Source of the DNA: Hydrotalea sp.
Lineage (GTDB): Bacteria; Bacteroidota; Bacteroidia; Chitinophagales; Chitinophagaceae
DNA length: 64,000 bases
Assembly: GCA_022402565.1 (NCBI GenBank)
Contig: JAKRSC010000035.1
Location: 1 to 64,000, forward strand
Direction: 5' to 3'
Shown here: one piece after another, positions 56,668-64,000 of the stretch
Numbering within the stretch: position 1 is the first letter of the stretch
How the letters are laid out: each line of letters starts with the position of its first letter
Notes under the pieces: model-generated
What the model saw: only the letters and a program-made list of their open reading frames with translations
What the model was told of the DNA's origin: nothing
Databases searched by the model: none
Translations under genes and position numbers: made by a program

Positions 56668-57959
56668 TGCATATTGAAAGAAATAGCCTAACATTTCATT
56701 CAGATAGTCCCGATATACTGAAAGCACAAATTTTGCACTGGCTGAACCAGTTTGAAGTTTGTGCTTTTTTAGATACCCATGCATATCCATCAAAACTTTC
56801 ATCAGCCGAATGGCTTATTGCAGCTGGCACTGAAAGAAGCTGGAGCAGCAATAGTCACACAATTGAACAATTAAATGAATTAAGTTCATTAGGAGATTGG
56901 ATTTTTGGACACATTGCATACGACGCCAAGGAATTAATTGGATTTTCGAGTAAAGAACAATTGAATCAAATTGATTTTGCTTTGTTCAATTTCTTTCAGC
57001 CAATTATTGTAATTGAAAGAAAAGAAAACACAATTCAAATTCATGCTTTAGGAATTGATCCGAGCCAAGTTTGGGAAGAAATCAATCAAACTCAACCATC
57101 AACTGAAACTGATCATTCAACCCTCATTTCTATTCAGCCAAGAATACATAAAGAAGAATATATTGAGGAACTGAATAAGGTAATTGCTCATATACAAAGA
57201 GGCGATTGCTATGAATTGAATTATTGTCAAGAGTTTTTTGCGGAACAAACAAAAATTGAACCTACCCAAGTTTATAGTCGGCTTAGTGCTGTTTCTCCTG
57301 CTCCATTTGGAACCTATTACAAAGTTCAAAACAACCACCTGCTTTGTGCAAGTCCAGAAAGATTTATAAGAAAACGGGAAGATGAAATTATATCCCAACC
57401 TATTAAAGGCACATTTAAAAGAAATTTGCAAGATGAGAGACTCGATCATGAATTAAAAGAGAACTTAAGAGCTAGCACAAAGGAAAGAAGTGAAAATGTG
57501 ATGGTGGTTGATTTAGTGAGAAACGATTTAAGTTTAATATGCGAAAGAGGAACTGTACAGGTAGATGAACTTTTTGGTATTTATAGCTTTCCACAAGTAC
57601 ATCAAATGATTTCCACTATTTCAGGAAAACTAATAAAGGATAAACAATTTGGAGATATAATTGCAGCAACTTTTCCAATGGGAAGCATGACAGGAGCTCC
57701 TAAGAAGAATGTTGTTGCATTAATTGACAAATACGAAGCCAATAACAGAGGTTTATATTCTGGTGCAGTAGGATACTTTCATCCAAATGGCAACTTTGAT
57801 TTTAATGTTGTAATTAGAAGTATATTCTACAATGCCCAAAAGAATTACCTAAGTTATTGGGTAGGTGGAGGAATTACAATTTATAGTGAACCAGAAAAAG
57901 AATATGAAGAATGCCTACTTAAAGCAAAAGCTATGCATAATGTTCTAACTGGTTTTTAA
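56667..57959 (+). CDS. pabB: Aminodeoxychorismate synthase component I (PabB-like)
   Basis: Chorismate-utilising enzyme family, 430 aa. The C-terminal chorismate-binding domain shows GDCYELNYCQEF, the catalytic PIKGTFKR, KERSENVMVVDLVRNDLS and PMGSMTGAPKK. The PIKGT segment marks PabB rather than TrpE, in which the equivalent region differs. The N-terminal half is only weakly conserved. No pabA or pabC is adjacent, so the glutaminase partner is elsewhere. An isochorismate or anthranilate synthase role is less likely but not excluded. The ATG overlaps the acidic-protein stop by one base. Confidence 0.87.
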   Translation: MHIERNSLTFHSDSPDILKAQILHWLNQFEVCAFLDTHAYPSKLSSAEWLIAAGTERSWSSNSHTIEQLNELSSLGDWIFGHIAYDAKELIGFSSKEQLNQIDFALFNFFQPIIVIERKENTIQIHALGIDPSQVWEEINQTQPSTETDHSTLISIQPRIHKEEYIEELNKVIAHIQRGDCYELNYCQEFFAEQTKIEPTQVYSRLSAVSPAPFGTYYKVQNNHLLCASPERFIRKREDEIISQPIKGTFKRNLQDERLDHELKENLRASTKERSENVMVVDLVRNDLSLICERGTVQVDELFGIYSFPQVHQMISTISGKLIKDKQFGDIIAATFPMGSMTGAPKKNVVALIDKYEANNRGLYSGAVGYFHPNGNFDFNVVIRSIFYNAQKNYLSYWVGGGITIYSEPEKEYEECLLKAKAMHNVLTGF

Positions 57960-57974
57960 CCCAAAACATACCTC

Positions 57975-59753
57975 ATGAAAATTCTTTGGCAGTATTTATC
58001 GCCTTACAAAAAATTAATTGCACTTGCACTTTTACTTGCAGCAGTTAATCAAACATTTTCGCTTTTTGACCCTATGATTTTTGGGAAGCTCATTGATGAG
58101 TTTGCTAACTATGCAAGAGTTACAAAAGAAGGTGTTGCAAGATCTGAGTCTGAATTTATAAAAGGGGTTTCATGGTATTTACTTCTTTTAATTGGAACAG
58201 CCATGGTAAGCAGAATTGCAAAGGCATTTCAGGACTATACGGTAAATGTGGTTATTCAAAAATTTGGTGCAAGCATTTTTACTGTTGGTTTAAAGCATTC
58301 TATGCGACTCCCCTATCAGGAATTCGAAGACCAAAGAAGTGGAGAAACGCTTTCTATTCTAAATAAAGTAAGAGCCGATACCGAAAAGTTTATAAGTGCG
58401 TTTATCAACGTATTATTTGGTGTTTTAGTGAGTGTTGTTTTTGTATCAATTTATGCTACACAAAAACATTGGAGTATTGTGCCTATTTACTTTGGAGGAA
58501 CGGTTCTCATTGCATCCGTAACAAATCTTTTGAGTAAAAAAATTAAACTCATTCAAAAGAATATTGTAAAAGAAACAACAGCTTTAGCCGGAACTACAAC
58601 AGAGTCGCTAAGAAATATTGAATTAGTAAAAAGTCTTGGTTTAACAGAACAAGAAGTAAAGCGACTAAACAACAATACCTATAAGATTCTTGGACTAGAA
58701 CTTAGAAAAGTAAAAAGCATTCGTGCATTAAGTTTTGTGCAAGGAACTATGGTAAATACCCTTCGTCAGGTAATAACTTTTACGCTGTTATGGTTGATTT
58801 ACAGGAATGTACTTACAACTGGCGAACTTATTGCACTTCAGTTTTACAGTTTTTTCATTTTTGGACCTTTACAAGAAATTGGCAACATCATTTTAAGTTA
58901 CAGAGAAGCTGAAGCGTCACTTCAAAATTTCGATAAACTAATGAAGAAAAAGATAGAGCCTAAACCAACACATCCTGTTGAAGTAGGAAATATTCAGGCT
59001 TTATCATTCAATGAAGTGAGCTTTCAGCACCAAACCGCTGCTTACAAAGCAATTGATGGCATCAGTTTTAAAGTAGACCAAGGAAGCACAATTGCATTTG
59101 TGGGCCCATCGGGAGCAGGAAAAAGCACGCTGGTAAAATTACTTGTAGGCCTATATAGACCTCATGAAGGAAACATTCTTTACAATAATATTGATGGTAA
59201 TAACATCAACTTTGATGAAGTAAGAAACCAGATTGGATTTGTAACGCAGGATACCCAGCTTTTTGCTGGCACAATTCGAGAAAATTTATTGTTTGTACAA
59301 CCAAATGCTACAGAATCTGATATGCTTCAAGCACTGCAAATGGCAAGTTGTACAAGTATTTTGAATAGGGCTGGAAATGGACTAGACAGCCTTATAGGGG
59401 AAGGTGGCTTAAAATTAAGCGGCGGAGAAAAACAACGACTCTCAATAGCTAGAGCTTTATTAAGAAACCCAAGTTTACTCATTTTTGACGAAGCAACTTC
59501 TGCCTTAGACAGTATTACTGAAGAGGAAATTACAAAGACCATTCAAGATATTTCTGCAAGTAAGCAACAGATTACTGTTATGATTGCGCATAGACTAAGT
59601 ACCATTATGCACGCCAATCAAATTTTTGTTTTAGAAAAAGGTAAAATTGTAGAGACTGGAAGTCATCAAGAATTGCTATTGGAAAAAGGCTTGTATTATG
59701 CCATGTGGAGACAACAAATTGGAGAAAGAAAAATAGCCGCAGTAGTTGGTTAA
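57975..59753 (+). CDS. ABC exporter, fused permease and ATPase
   Basis: A 592-residue half-transporter. A six-helix ABC exporter domain fills residues about 15-310. The nucleotide-binding domain has Walker A GPSGAGKST, signature LSGGEKQR, Walker B LLIFDEATSALD and H-loop IAHRLSTIM. It differs from the other fused exporter in the window in sequence (signature LSGGE against LSLGQ), so they are separate members, not a recent duplication. It lies 15 bases after pabB. The substrate is unknown. The last 4 bases overlap the convergent DUF2721 gene. Confidence 0.94.
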   Translation: MKILWQYLSPYKKLIALALLLAAVNQTFSLFDPMIFGKLIDEFANYARVTKEGVARSESEFIKGVSWYLLLLIGTAMVSRIAKAFQDYTVNVVIQKFGASIFTVGLKHSMRLPYQEFEDQRSGETLSILNKVRADTEKFISAFINVLFGVLVSVVFVSIYATQKHWSIVPIYFGGTVLIASVTNLLSKKIKLIQKNIVKETTALAGTTTESLRNIELVKSLGLTEQEVKRLNNNTYKILGLELRKVKSIRALSFVQGTMVNTLRQVITFTLLWLIYRNVLTTGELIALQFYSFFIFGPLQEIGNIILSYREAEASLQNFDKLMKKKIEPKPTHPVEVGNIQALSFNEVSFQHQTAAYKAIDGISFKVDQGSTIAFVGPSGAGKSTLVKLLVGLYRPHEGNILYNNIDGNNINFDEVRNQIGFVTQDTQLFAGTIRENLLFVQPNATESDMLQALQMASCTSILNRAGNGLDSLIGEGGLKLSGGEKQRLSIARALLRNPSLLIFDEATSALDSITEEEITKTIQDISASKQQITVMIAHRLSTIMHANQIFVLEKGKIVETGSHQELLLEKGLYYAMWRQQIGERKIAAVVG

Positions 59754-60193
59754 TCACGGTCTAATTTTCTCTTGATGTATTCTAATACAGTGGGGTCTTC
59801 TAGGCCTTCAATATCACTCAGTTGTAATTCAATTGCTTTGGTACTAAGCTGTATTTCCCATAGCGAAAGAACCAGGGATCCGGAAAAAGTAATTAAGCTA
59901 AAAGCAAAGGTGGCATGAGCCCAAATTTGCATTTCTAGATAAATAAAGTACATACTTAAAATACAGCTTAAAAAGCTTAAAACCCCAAGTGCCTGCATAT
60001 TTTTAATAAGCTTTATTCTGAAGCGCAGATTTCTGATTTGCCCATGAACAATATGTGATTTTTCGCCATCAATATATTGGTCATGAAGTGTTCTTACACG
60101 AGTTGCCAGTGCTAAAAAACGATTGGTGTATGCCAGCATAACCAAACTAATGGCTGGGAACAAAATAGCTGGGGTATTGATTGAAATATCCAT
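59750..60193 (-). CDS. DUF2721 family membrane protein
   Basis: A 147-residue protein with an N-terminal membrane helix (about 8-25, PAILFPAISLVMLAYTNRF) that contains the family's 'ISLxxLxxTNRxxxLxxRxRxL' pattern. A charged middle follows, with RNLRFRIKLIKNM, then two further helices. The tail SDIEGLEDPTVLEYIKRK is acidic. DUF2721 is found across bacteria with no known function. Single gene, convergent with the ABC exporter and divergent from the ECF sigma gene. Confidence 0.88.
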   Translation of the reverse strand: MDISINTPAILFPAISLVMLAYTNRFLALATRVRTLHDQYIDGEKSHIVHGQIRNLRFRIKLIKNMQALGVLSFLSCILSMYFIYLEMQIWAHATFAFSLITFSGSLVLSLWEIQLSTKAIELQLSDIEGLEDPTVLEYIKRKLDRD

Positions 60194-60282
60194 AAATGAA
60201 AAATTAGGTTAAAAGTTAGTGGATTTTAAGGCCAAAAAGGGCAAACGGTGCAGCAATTTTTTCAAATATATGTCTATATTTA

Positions 60283-60298
60283 GGGGAAGAAATTCCCC
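60283..60298 (+). promoter_or_regulatory. GNRA-loop hairpin overlapping the ribosome-binding region of the sigma-factor gene
   Basis: Six-base stem GGGGAA / TTCCCC closing a GAAA tetraloop, ending 2 bases before the ATG at 60301. The left arm GGGGAAG is also the only Shine-Dalgarno-like stretch, so the hairpin could hide it. A TATATTTA sequence (60275-60282), one mismatch from the -7 element, lies just upstream, so the hairpin would be at or near the mRNA 5' end. Confidence 0.5.
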
Positions 60299-60300
60299 GC

Positions 60301-60879
60301 ATGACAGAACAAGCACTGATTACCGCATGCTTGCAGCAAGATCCATCTGCTCAACGTGAACTGTATAATAGATACAGTCCAAAGATGTTGAGTGTGTGTT
60401 ATCGGTTTGCACAGCATCGAGAAGACGCAGAGGATATGCTGCAGGAAGGATTTATTAAAGTGTTCTCACAAATCCACACGTTTCACCAAAAAGGTGCATT
60501 CGAAGGATGGATTAGGAGAATTATAGTCCATACCTGCATCAACTTTATCAAAAAGCATCGTAAATTTTCTGATGCTGTAGATATTTCTTCTGTTGAATCT
60601 TTAGAGGTTAGAGAAGAGAGCGTAGCTTCTGTAATGCAAGGCAAGCAAATCATTGAATGTATTCGCTTACTACCTGTTGGCTACAGAACTGTCTTATTAT
60701 TGTTCGCAATTGAAGGCTATAGCCACCGGGAAATTGGAGAACTACTAGATATTGAAGAAAGCACCAGCCGAAGTCAATATGTGAGAGCAAGAAACTTGTT
60801 AGAGCAAGTTCTCATTAAGAAAAGAATCATTGATGGTCCAGTTGCCTCCCATCTTGCTCTTGCAGGATACAAAAAGTAG
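60301..60879 (+). CDS. ECF-type RNA polymerase sigma factor
   Basis: A 192-residue sigma-70 family member with only regions 2 and 4. Region 2: RYSPKMLSVCYRFAQHREDAEDMLQEGFIKVF, core DAEDxxQExFxKVF, followed by the -10 recognition segment FEGWIRRIIVHTCINFIKK. Region 4: LPVGYRTVLLLFAIEGYSHREIGELLDIEESTSRSQYVRAR, core GYSHREIGELLDI. No FecR-type anti-sigma gene is adjacent; the gene 17 bases downstream encodes a membrane protein that may serve this role. Confidence 0.95.
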   Translation: MTEQALITACLQQDPSAQRELYNRYSPKMLSVCYRFAQHREDAEDMLQEGFIKVFSQIHTFHQKGAFEGWIRRIIVHTCINFIKKHRKFSDAVDISSVESLEVREESVASVMQGKQIIECIRLLPVGYRTVLLLFAIEGYSHREIGELLDIEESTSRSQYVRARNLLEQVLIKKRIIDGPVASHLALAGYKK

Positions 60880-60896
60880 CCAGAACTAAAGCCAAC

Positions 60897-62270
60897 ATGT
60901 TCAACGATTTGCACCATAATGATTTAGAAAGCCTGTTAAGAGAGGAACTCGATTCTCATCGAATGTACCCCTCTGATAAGGTTTGGAGCAAAATCAGGGC
61001 TAGTTTACATCAATATAAACCTTGGCATGCATTAACATTTATCTCTATTGTCATTTTAACTGCACTTAGTGTATTAACTATAGATAAAAACCACGAAATA
61101 TCTTTTAAAACAATTTCGTCAATTCTTTCAAAACCAAAAAACAATGAATATGTCAAGCAGATTTCTGCGGCATATATCAACGAACAAACGTTTCAGTCAA
61201 TTACACAGCAAAACAAAGCAATTGCAAAAGCTCCTGAAAAACTGTCTTCAATTCCTATTGCAGAAGTGGTGCCTTACCATTCCTTGAACATACAAAACCC
61301 TCCTTCATTGAGTAAATCACTCGAAACAATTACCGAAAAGTTTATTGTTGATGAAGATATTTGGAAAGCCAGTTATGCTTACTCAGCTTTACACGATAAC
61401 AAAATTGAATTAAATGAAGGAGCGGTATCAAGTTATCAGAATGAAAACTTGATAATAAAATCACCTGCCAATAATCGTGAAGTAAATATTTTTCCAAAAG
61501 ACCTGTCTGTTACCTCGAAAAGCTACATGCCTCGTTGGGGCTTTCAGTGGTATGTAACACCCTCTATGGGTTTCCGGGACCTAACGGATGACAGGGGTAA
61601 GAATGCAGTTACAGGATTTGGCAATTTTATTGCACCCATGGCATTGAATAGAATATCCGATATCAATGCTGTTGTTAGACATAGATCTGCGCCAGGAATG
61701 GAAGTTGGTTTAGCTGGTATCTATCATGTAAATAAAAGACTTAGCATAAAGGCTGGATTCCAGTTTAATATTCAACAATATTTTATTGAAACATTCCAGT
61801 CGAATCAAGAAATTGCTACAGTTTCATTATTCAATGGCTTCAATAGGGTTGATAATATTCATTTTTTAACTCGTTATAATAATGCAACTGGTTTCTATGA
61901 AACAACATTGAGAAATAGACTTTTTCAGCTTTCCCTACCTGTTGGTATCCAATGGAATATGCTACAGGGTAAAAGGTTGGGCATTCAAGTTGAAGCCACC
62001 GTTCAGCCAACAATTAACTTGAACGATAACGTATATTTAATCTCTACAGATTATAAAAACTACACAGAAGGGGCTAGTTTATTAAGAAAAACAAACTTAA
62101 ACTCATCTATTGGAGTGAATTTGACCTATTCATTTGGTAATACAAAGTTTGAAATTGGCCCACATTTTCGTTACCAACATTTGCCAACTTATATAGAGCC
62201 TTACCCCGTGAGAGAGTATCTTAAGAATGTTGGGTTTAGGGTTGGTATGACCAGAACTTTCCGTTTTTGA
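60897..62270 (+). CDS. Membrane-anchored protein with C-terminal barrel-like domain, putative sigma-factor partner
   Basis: A 457-residue protein. The cytoplasmic N-terminus (residues 1-43) contains LREELDSHRMYPSDKVWSKI, whose PSxxVWxKI core recurs in Bacteroidota genes downstream of ECF sigma factors. One membrane helix follows (44-62), then a long disordered stretch (65-190). The C-terminal ~260 residues have alternating strands (WGFQWYVTPSMGFRDL, GMEVGLAGIYHVNKRLSIKAGF core LSIKAGF, GVNLTYSFGNTKFEIGPHFRY core) ending FRVGMTRTFRF, as in outer-membrane barrels. It may act as an anti-sigma factor; this is inference from context. No signal peptide. Confidence 0.72.
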   Translation: MFNDLHHNDLESLLREELDSHRMYPSDKVWSKIRASLHQYKPWHALTFISIVILTALSVLTIDKNHEISFKTISSILSKPKNNEYVKQISAAYINEQTFQSITQQNKAIAKAPEKLSSIPIAEVVPYHSLNIQNPPSLSKSLETITEKFIVDEDIWKASYAYSALHDNKIELNEGAVSSYQNENLIIKSPANNREVNIFPKDLSVTSKSYMPRWGFQWYVTPSMGFRDLTDDRGKNAVTGFGNFIAPMALNRISDINAVVRHRSAPGMEVGLAGIYHVNKRLSIKAGFQFNIQQYFIETFQSNQEIATVSLFNGFNRVDNIHFLTRYNNATGFYETTLRNRLFQLSLPVGIQWNMLQGKRLGIQVEATVQPTINLNDNVYLISTDYKNYTEGASLLRKTNLNSSIGVNLTYSFGNTKFEIGPHFRYQHLPTYIEPYPVREYLKNVGFRVGMTRTFRF

Positions 62271-62319
62271 TAAATCTTGCACTTCATTTTAACGTTAGAT
62301 ATGGTTATTTTGCAGAACT

Positions 62320-62931
62320 ATGAGATTTGCACTAGTAATTGCCTTAATTGTCTTTCTCGCAACTGGGTGTATAGACACATATCAAAAAGAATATAACACA
62401 CCCGATAAGCCCTATTTCCCTTTAAAGGATTTTTTTGAGTCAGAAATGTACGAAGTAAAAAGAGTTCCCTATTTCATGTACTTCATACAACTAGATAATA
62501 CTGGCAAAAGAGATTCCGTTGTTATTAATCAAAAACAGTTCGATTCTCTTGCAAATCTTTTTGTGATAAAGGAGCTTAATCAAGAAAATCTTCAAAAAAA
62601 TTATCAGGAGTCTGTATTTCATGACCTATCTACAAGCAGCTATACTATTAATTACACACCCATTGATGAAGATTATGACATTAGATCTGTAAATGTTCTT
62701 TTACATGAAGAGACGAATGAAGTTAAACGTATTTTTATAAGAGCGAATCGTCAATTGCCAGAAGGTGGCCGACTTACAGAACAAATGAGTTGGAAAAAAG
62801 GAAAAAGCTTTCAAATAAGTAGGTTTACTAGATATCCCAATGGTAACACCGTATCGAGTATGCTATTTGTAAATTGGAATGAGGTGACTGACTCTATAAA
62901 TTTATCATTACCTACAGCCGATGCGTTCTGA
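62320..62931 (+). CDS. Predicted lipoprotein, unknown function
   Basis: A 203-residue protein with a lipoprotein signal: MRFALVIALIVFLATGCIDT, lipobox LATGC with Cys-17. The mature part contains FFESEMYEVKRVPYFMYFIQL and SSTYTINYTPIDEDYDIRSVNVLL-like segments (SSYTINYTPIDEDYDI), and repeated charged beta strands. No family is recognised. It follows the sigma-factor partner gene by 49 bases and overlaps uvrC by 11, so it may belong to the sigma-factor operon and be part of the same envelope response. Confidence 0.75.
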   Translation: MRFALVIALIVFLATGCIDTYQKEYNTPDKPYFPLKDFFESEMYEVKRVPYFMYFIQLDNTGKRDSVVINQKQFDSLANLFVIKELNQENLQKNYQESVFHDLSTSSYTINYTPIDEDYDIRSVNVLLHEETNEVKRIFIRANRQLPEGGRLTEQMSWKKGKSFQISRFTRYPNGNTVSSMLFVNWNEVTDSINLSLPTADAF

Positions 62932-64000
62932 TGAATTTCAACAAATAGCTCATACAATTCCCCAAGATCCTGGCGTATATAGATATTACGACCAAGATCA
63001 GCACCTGTTGTACGTTGGAAAAGCAAAAAATTTAAGGAAAAGAGTTTCATCTTATTTTACTAAGCAACAAGTTTCCTATAAAACACATGAGCTTGTAAAA
63101 CGAATTGCAAAAATTGAGTTCACTATTGTTAACTCTGAAAAAGATGCATTTCTTCTTGAAAATTCATTAATAAAACAATATCAACCTAAGTTCAATATTG
63201 ACCTTAAAGATGACAAAACCTATCCTTACCTTGTAATAAAGAAAGAACCTTTTCCTAGGGTTTTCTTAACACGCAAAAAAATTCAAGATGGTTCAGAATA
63301 TTTAGGACCGTTTACATCTGCTGGTAAAGTAAGAGAGATATTGCAAGTTATAAAGCAAATTATTCCACTCAGAACATGTAAGTTACCACTTACGCCTACT
63401 AATATTAGCAAAGGAAAATTCAAAGTATGTTTGGAATATCATTTAGGAAATTGTTTAGGTCCTTGTGAAGGACTTCAAAGCCTTGCTGAATACGAAAATG
63501 GATTACAAAGGGTAAGAAACATTTTAAAAGGAAATTTACAACCAGTCGTTCATGAGTTAGAACAAGAAATGAACAAATATGTACAAGACCTTGCATTTGA
63601 AAAAGCTGCCATTGTTAAGAAGAAACTCGACTTTTTAGAAGAGTATGAAACAAAGTCTGTCGTTGTTTCAAGAACAATGCACCATGCCGACATATTTACA
63701 ATTTATAAAGAAGACACTTGGGCTTATGTCAATTATTTAATGGTTCAATATGGCACCATTGTTCAAACTCATACAATTTCACTTGAAGGAAAACTAGAGG
63801 AATCTGAAGAAGAAATGCTTTCATTTGCTATTCCACAGCTTAGAGAAAGGTTTGGAAGTATTGCTAAGGAATGTATTGTACCTTTTCATTTAGAATATCC
63901 CGATGCCGACATTACTATAACAGTTCCTAAAGGCGGCGACAAGAAACAACTGTTGGAGCTTTCAATGAAAAATGTGCTTTACTTCAGAGATGAAATAAAA
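62921..64000 (+). CDS. uvrC: Excinuclease ABC subunit C (5' part)
   Basis: Nucleotide-excision-repair nuclease; 360 codons lie in the window and the gene continues past its right edge. The N-terminal GIY-YIG domain is clear: DPGVYRYYDQDQHLLYVGKAKNLRKRV, with cores GVYRYY and YVGKAKNL. Then ENSLIKQYQPKFNIDLKDDKTYP (core IKxxxPxFNIxLKDDKxYP) and FLGPFTSAGKVRE-type YLGPFTSAGKV follow. A Cys motif (CLEYHLGNCLGPC) and the UVR-domain stretch around DLAFEKAAIVKKKLDFLE are also present. It starts inside the end of the lipoprotein gene (11-base overlap, different frame). Confidence 0.97.
   Translation, partial: MRSDEFQQIAHTIPQDPGVYRYYDQDQHLLYVGKAKNLRKRVSSYFTKQQVSYKTHELVKRIAKIEFTIVNSEKDAFLLENSLIKQYQPKFNIDLKDDKTYPYLVIKKEPFPRVFLTRKKIQDGSEYLGPFTSAGKVREILQVIKQIIPLRTCKLPLTPTNISKGKFKVCLEYHLGNCLGPCEGLQSLAEYENGLQRVRNILKGNLQPVVHELEQEMNKYVQDLAFEKAAIVKKKLDFLEEYETKSVVVSRTMHHADIFTIYKEDTWAYVNYLMVQYGTIVQTHTISLEGKLEESEEEMLSFAIPQLRERFGSIAKECIVPFHLEYPDADITITVPKGGDKKQLLELSMKNVLYFRDEIK

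Noticed and set aside
57975-59753. The two fused ABC exporters as a recent duplication or heterodimer pair
   Set aside because: They lie more than 5 kb apart on opposite strands and differ clearly in signature and spacer sequences.

Overview
The window reads as chromosomal DNA of a Bacteroidota bacterium, most likely class Chitinophagia (Chitinophagaceae-like). It is A+T-rich and gene-dense. Supporting signs are a GldJ-type gliding lipoprotein, a TonB-dependent receptor with a carboxypeptidase-like N-terminal domain, the TAnnTTTG promoter element typical of the phylum, an F1Fo a-subunit with a long exported N-terminus, a fused GNAT-argG-argC arginine operon, and a dcw cluster lacking murF and ddl. 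I see no rRNA, tRNA, CRISPR array, insertion sequence or prophage.

Layout. 1-173: 5' end of an NAD-dependent epimerase. 222-16353 (minus strand): a complete division and wall cluster, mraZ-rsmH-ftsL-ftsI-murE-mraY-murD-ftsW-murG-murC-ftsQ-ftsA-ftsZ, closed by a terminator. 16354-16639: a divergent control region with DnaA-box-like sequences. 16640-21524: queA, an orphan sensor kinase, a YqgE-family gene, and small exported or outer-membrane proteins. 21886-23802: atpD-atpC with promoter and terminator. 24194-28574: a second orphan kinase, gldJ, a universal stress protein and a small membrane protein. 28644-33469: nadE and an arginine operon behind a structured leader. 33470-37939: a membrane protein with a phosphatase-like segment, then rsmA, a 2-hydroxyacid dehydrogenase, pdxA and a mutarotase. 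37943-42070: an envelope cluster (two paralogous membrane proteins, a winged-helix regulator, an ABC-2 exporter and a LolA-like protein). 42211-46239: a TonB-receptor operon and a DUF4197 gene. 46287-50500: atpB-E-F-H-A, without atpG. 50621-64000: ABC exporter, relA/spoT, purA, an acidic protein, pabB, a second ABC exporter, a DUF2721 gene, an ECF sigma factor with a membrane/barrel partner, a lipoprotein, and the 5' part of uvrC.

How the genes work together. The first 16 kb encodes the cytoplasmic and lipid-linked steps of peptidoglycan synthesis (murC, D, E, mraY, murG), the septal synthase pair (ftsW, ftsI) and the divisome scaffold (ftsZ, A, Q, L). MraZ and RsmH stand at the operon head. 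The two atp blocks together supply every F1Fo subunit except gamma. Most of the rest is housekeeping metabolism (NAD, arginine, PLP, purine, folate), with several uncharacterised envelope modules between. The least explained parts are the 37.9-42.1 kb envelope cluster, the ECF sigma/TM-barrel pair at 60.3-62.3 kb, the arginine leader at 33.2-33.5 kb and the DnaA-box cluster at 16.4-16.6 kb.

All calls come from reading translated sequence and motifs; no database search was run. Several gene starts were moved to an internal ATG where the longer frame begins with TTG or GTG, and each case is explained in its entry.
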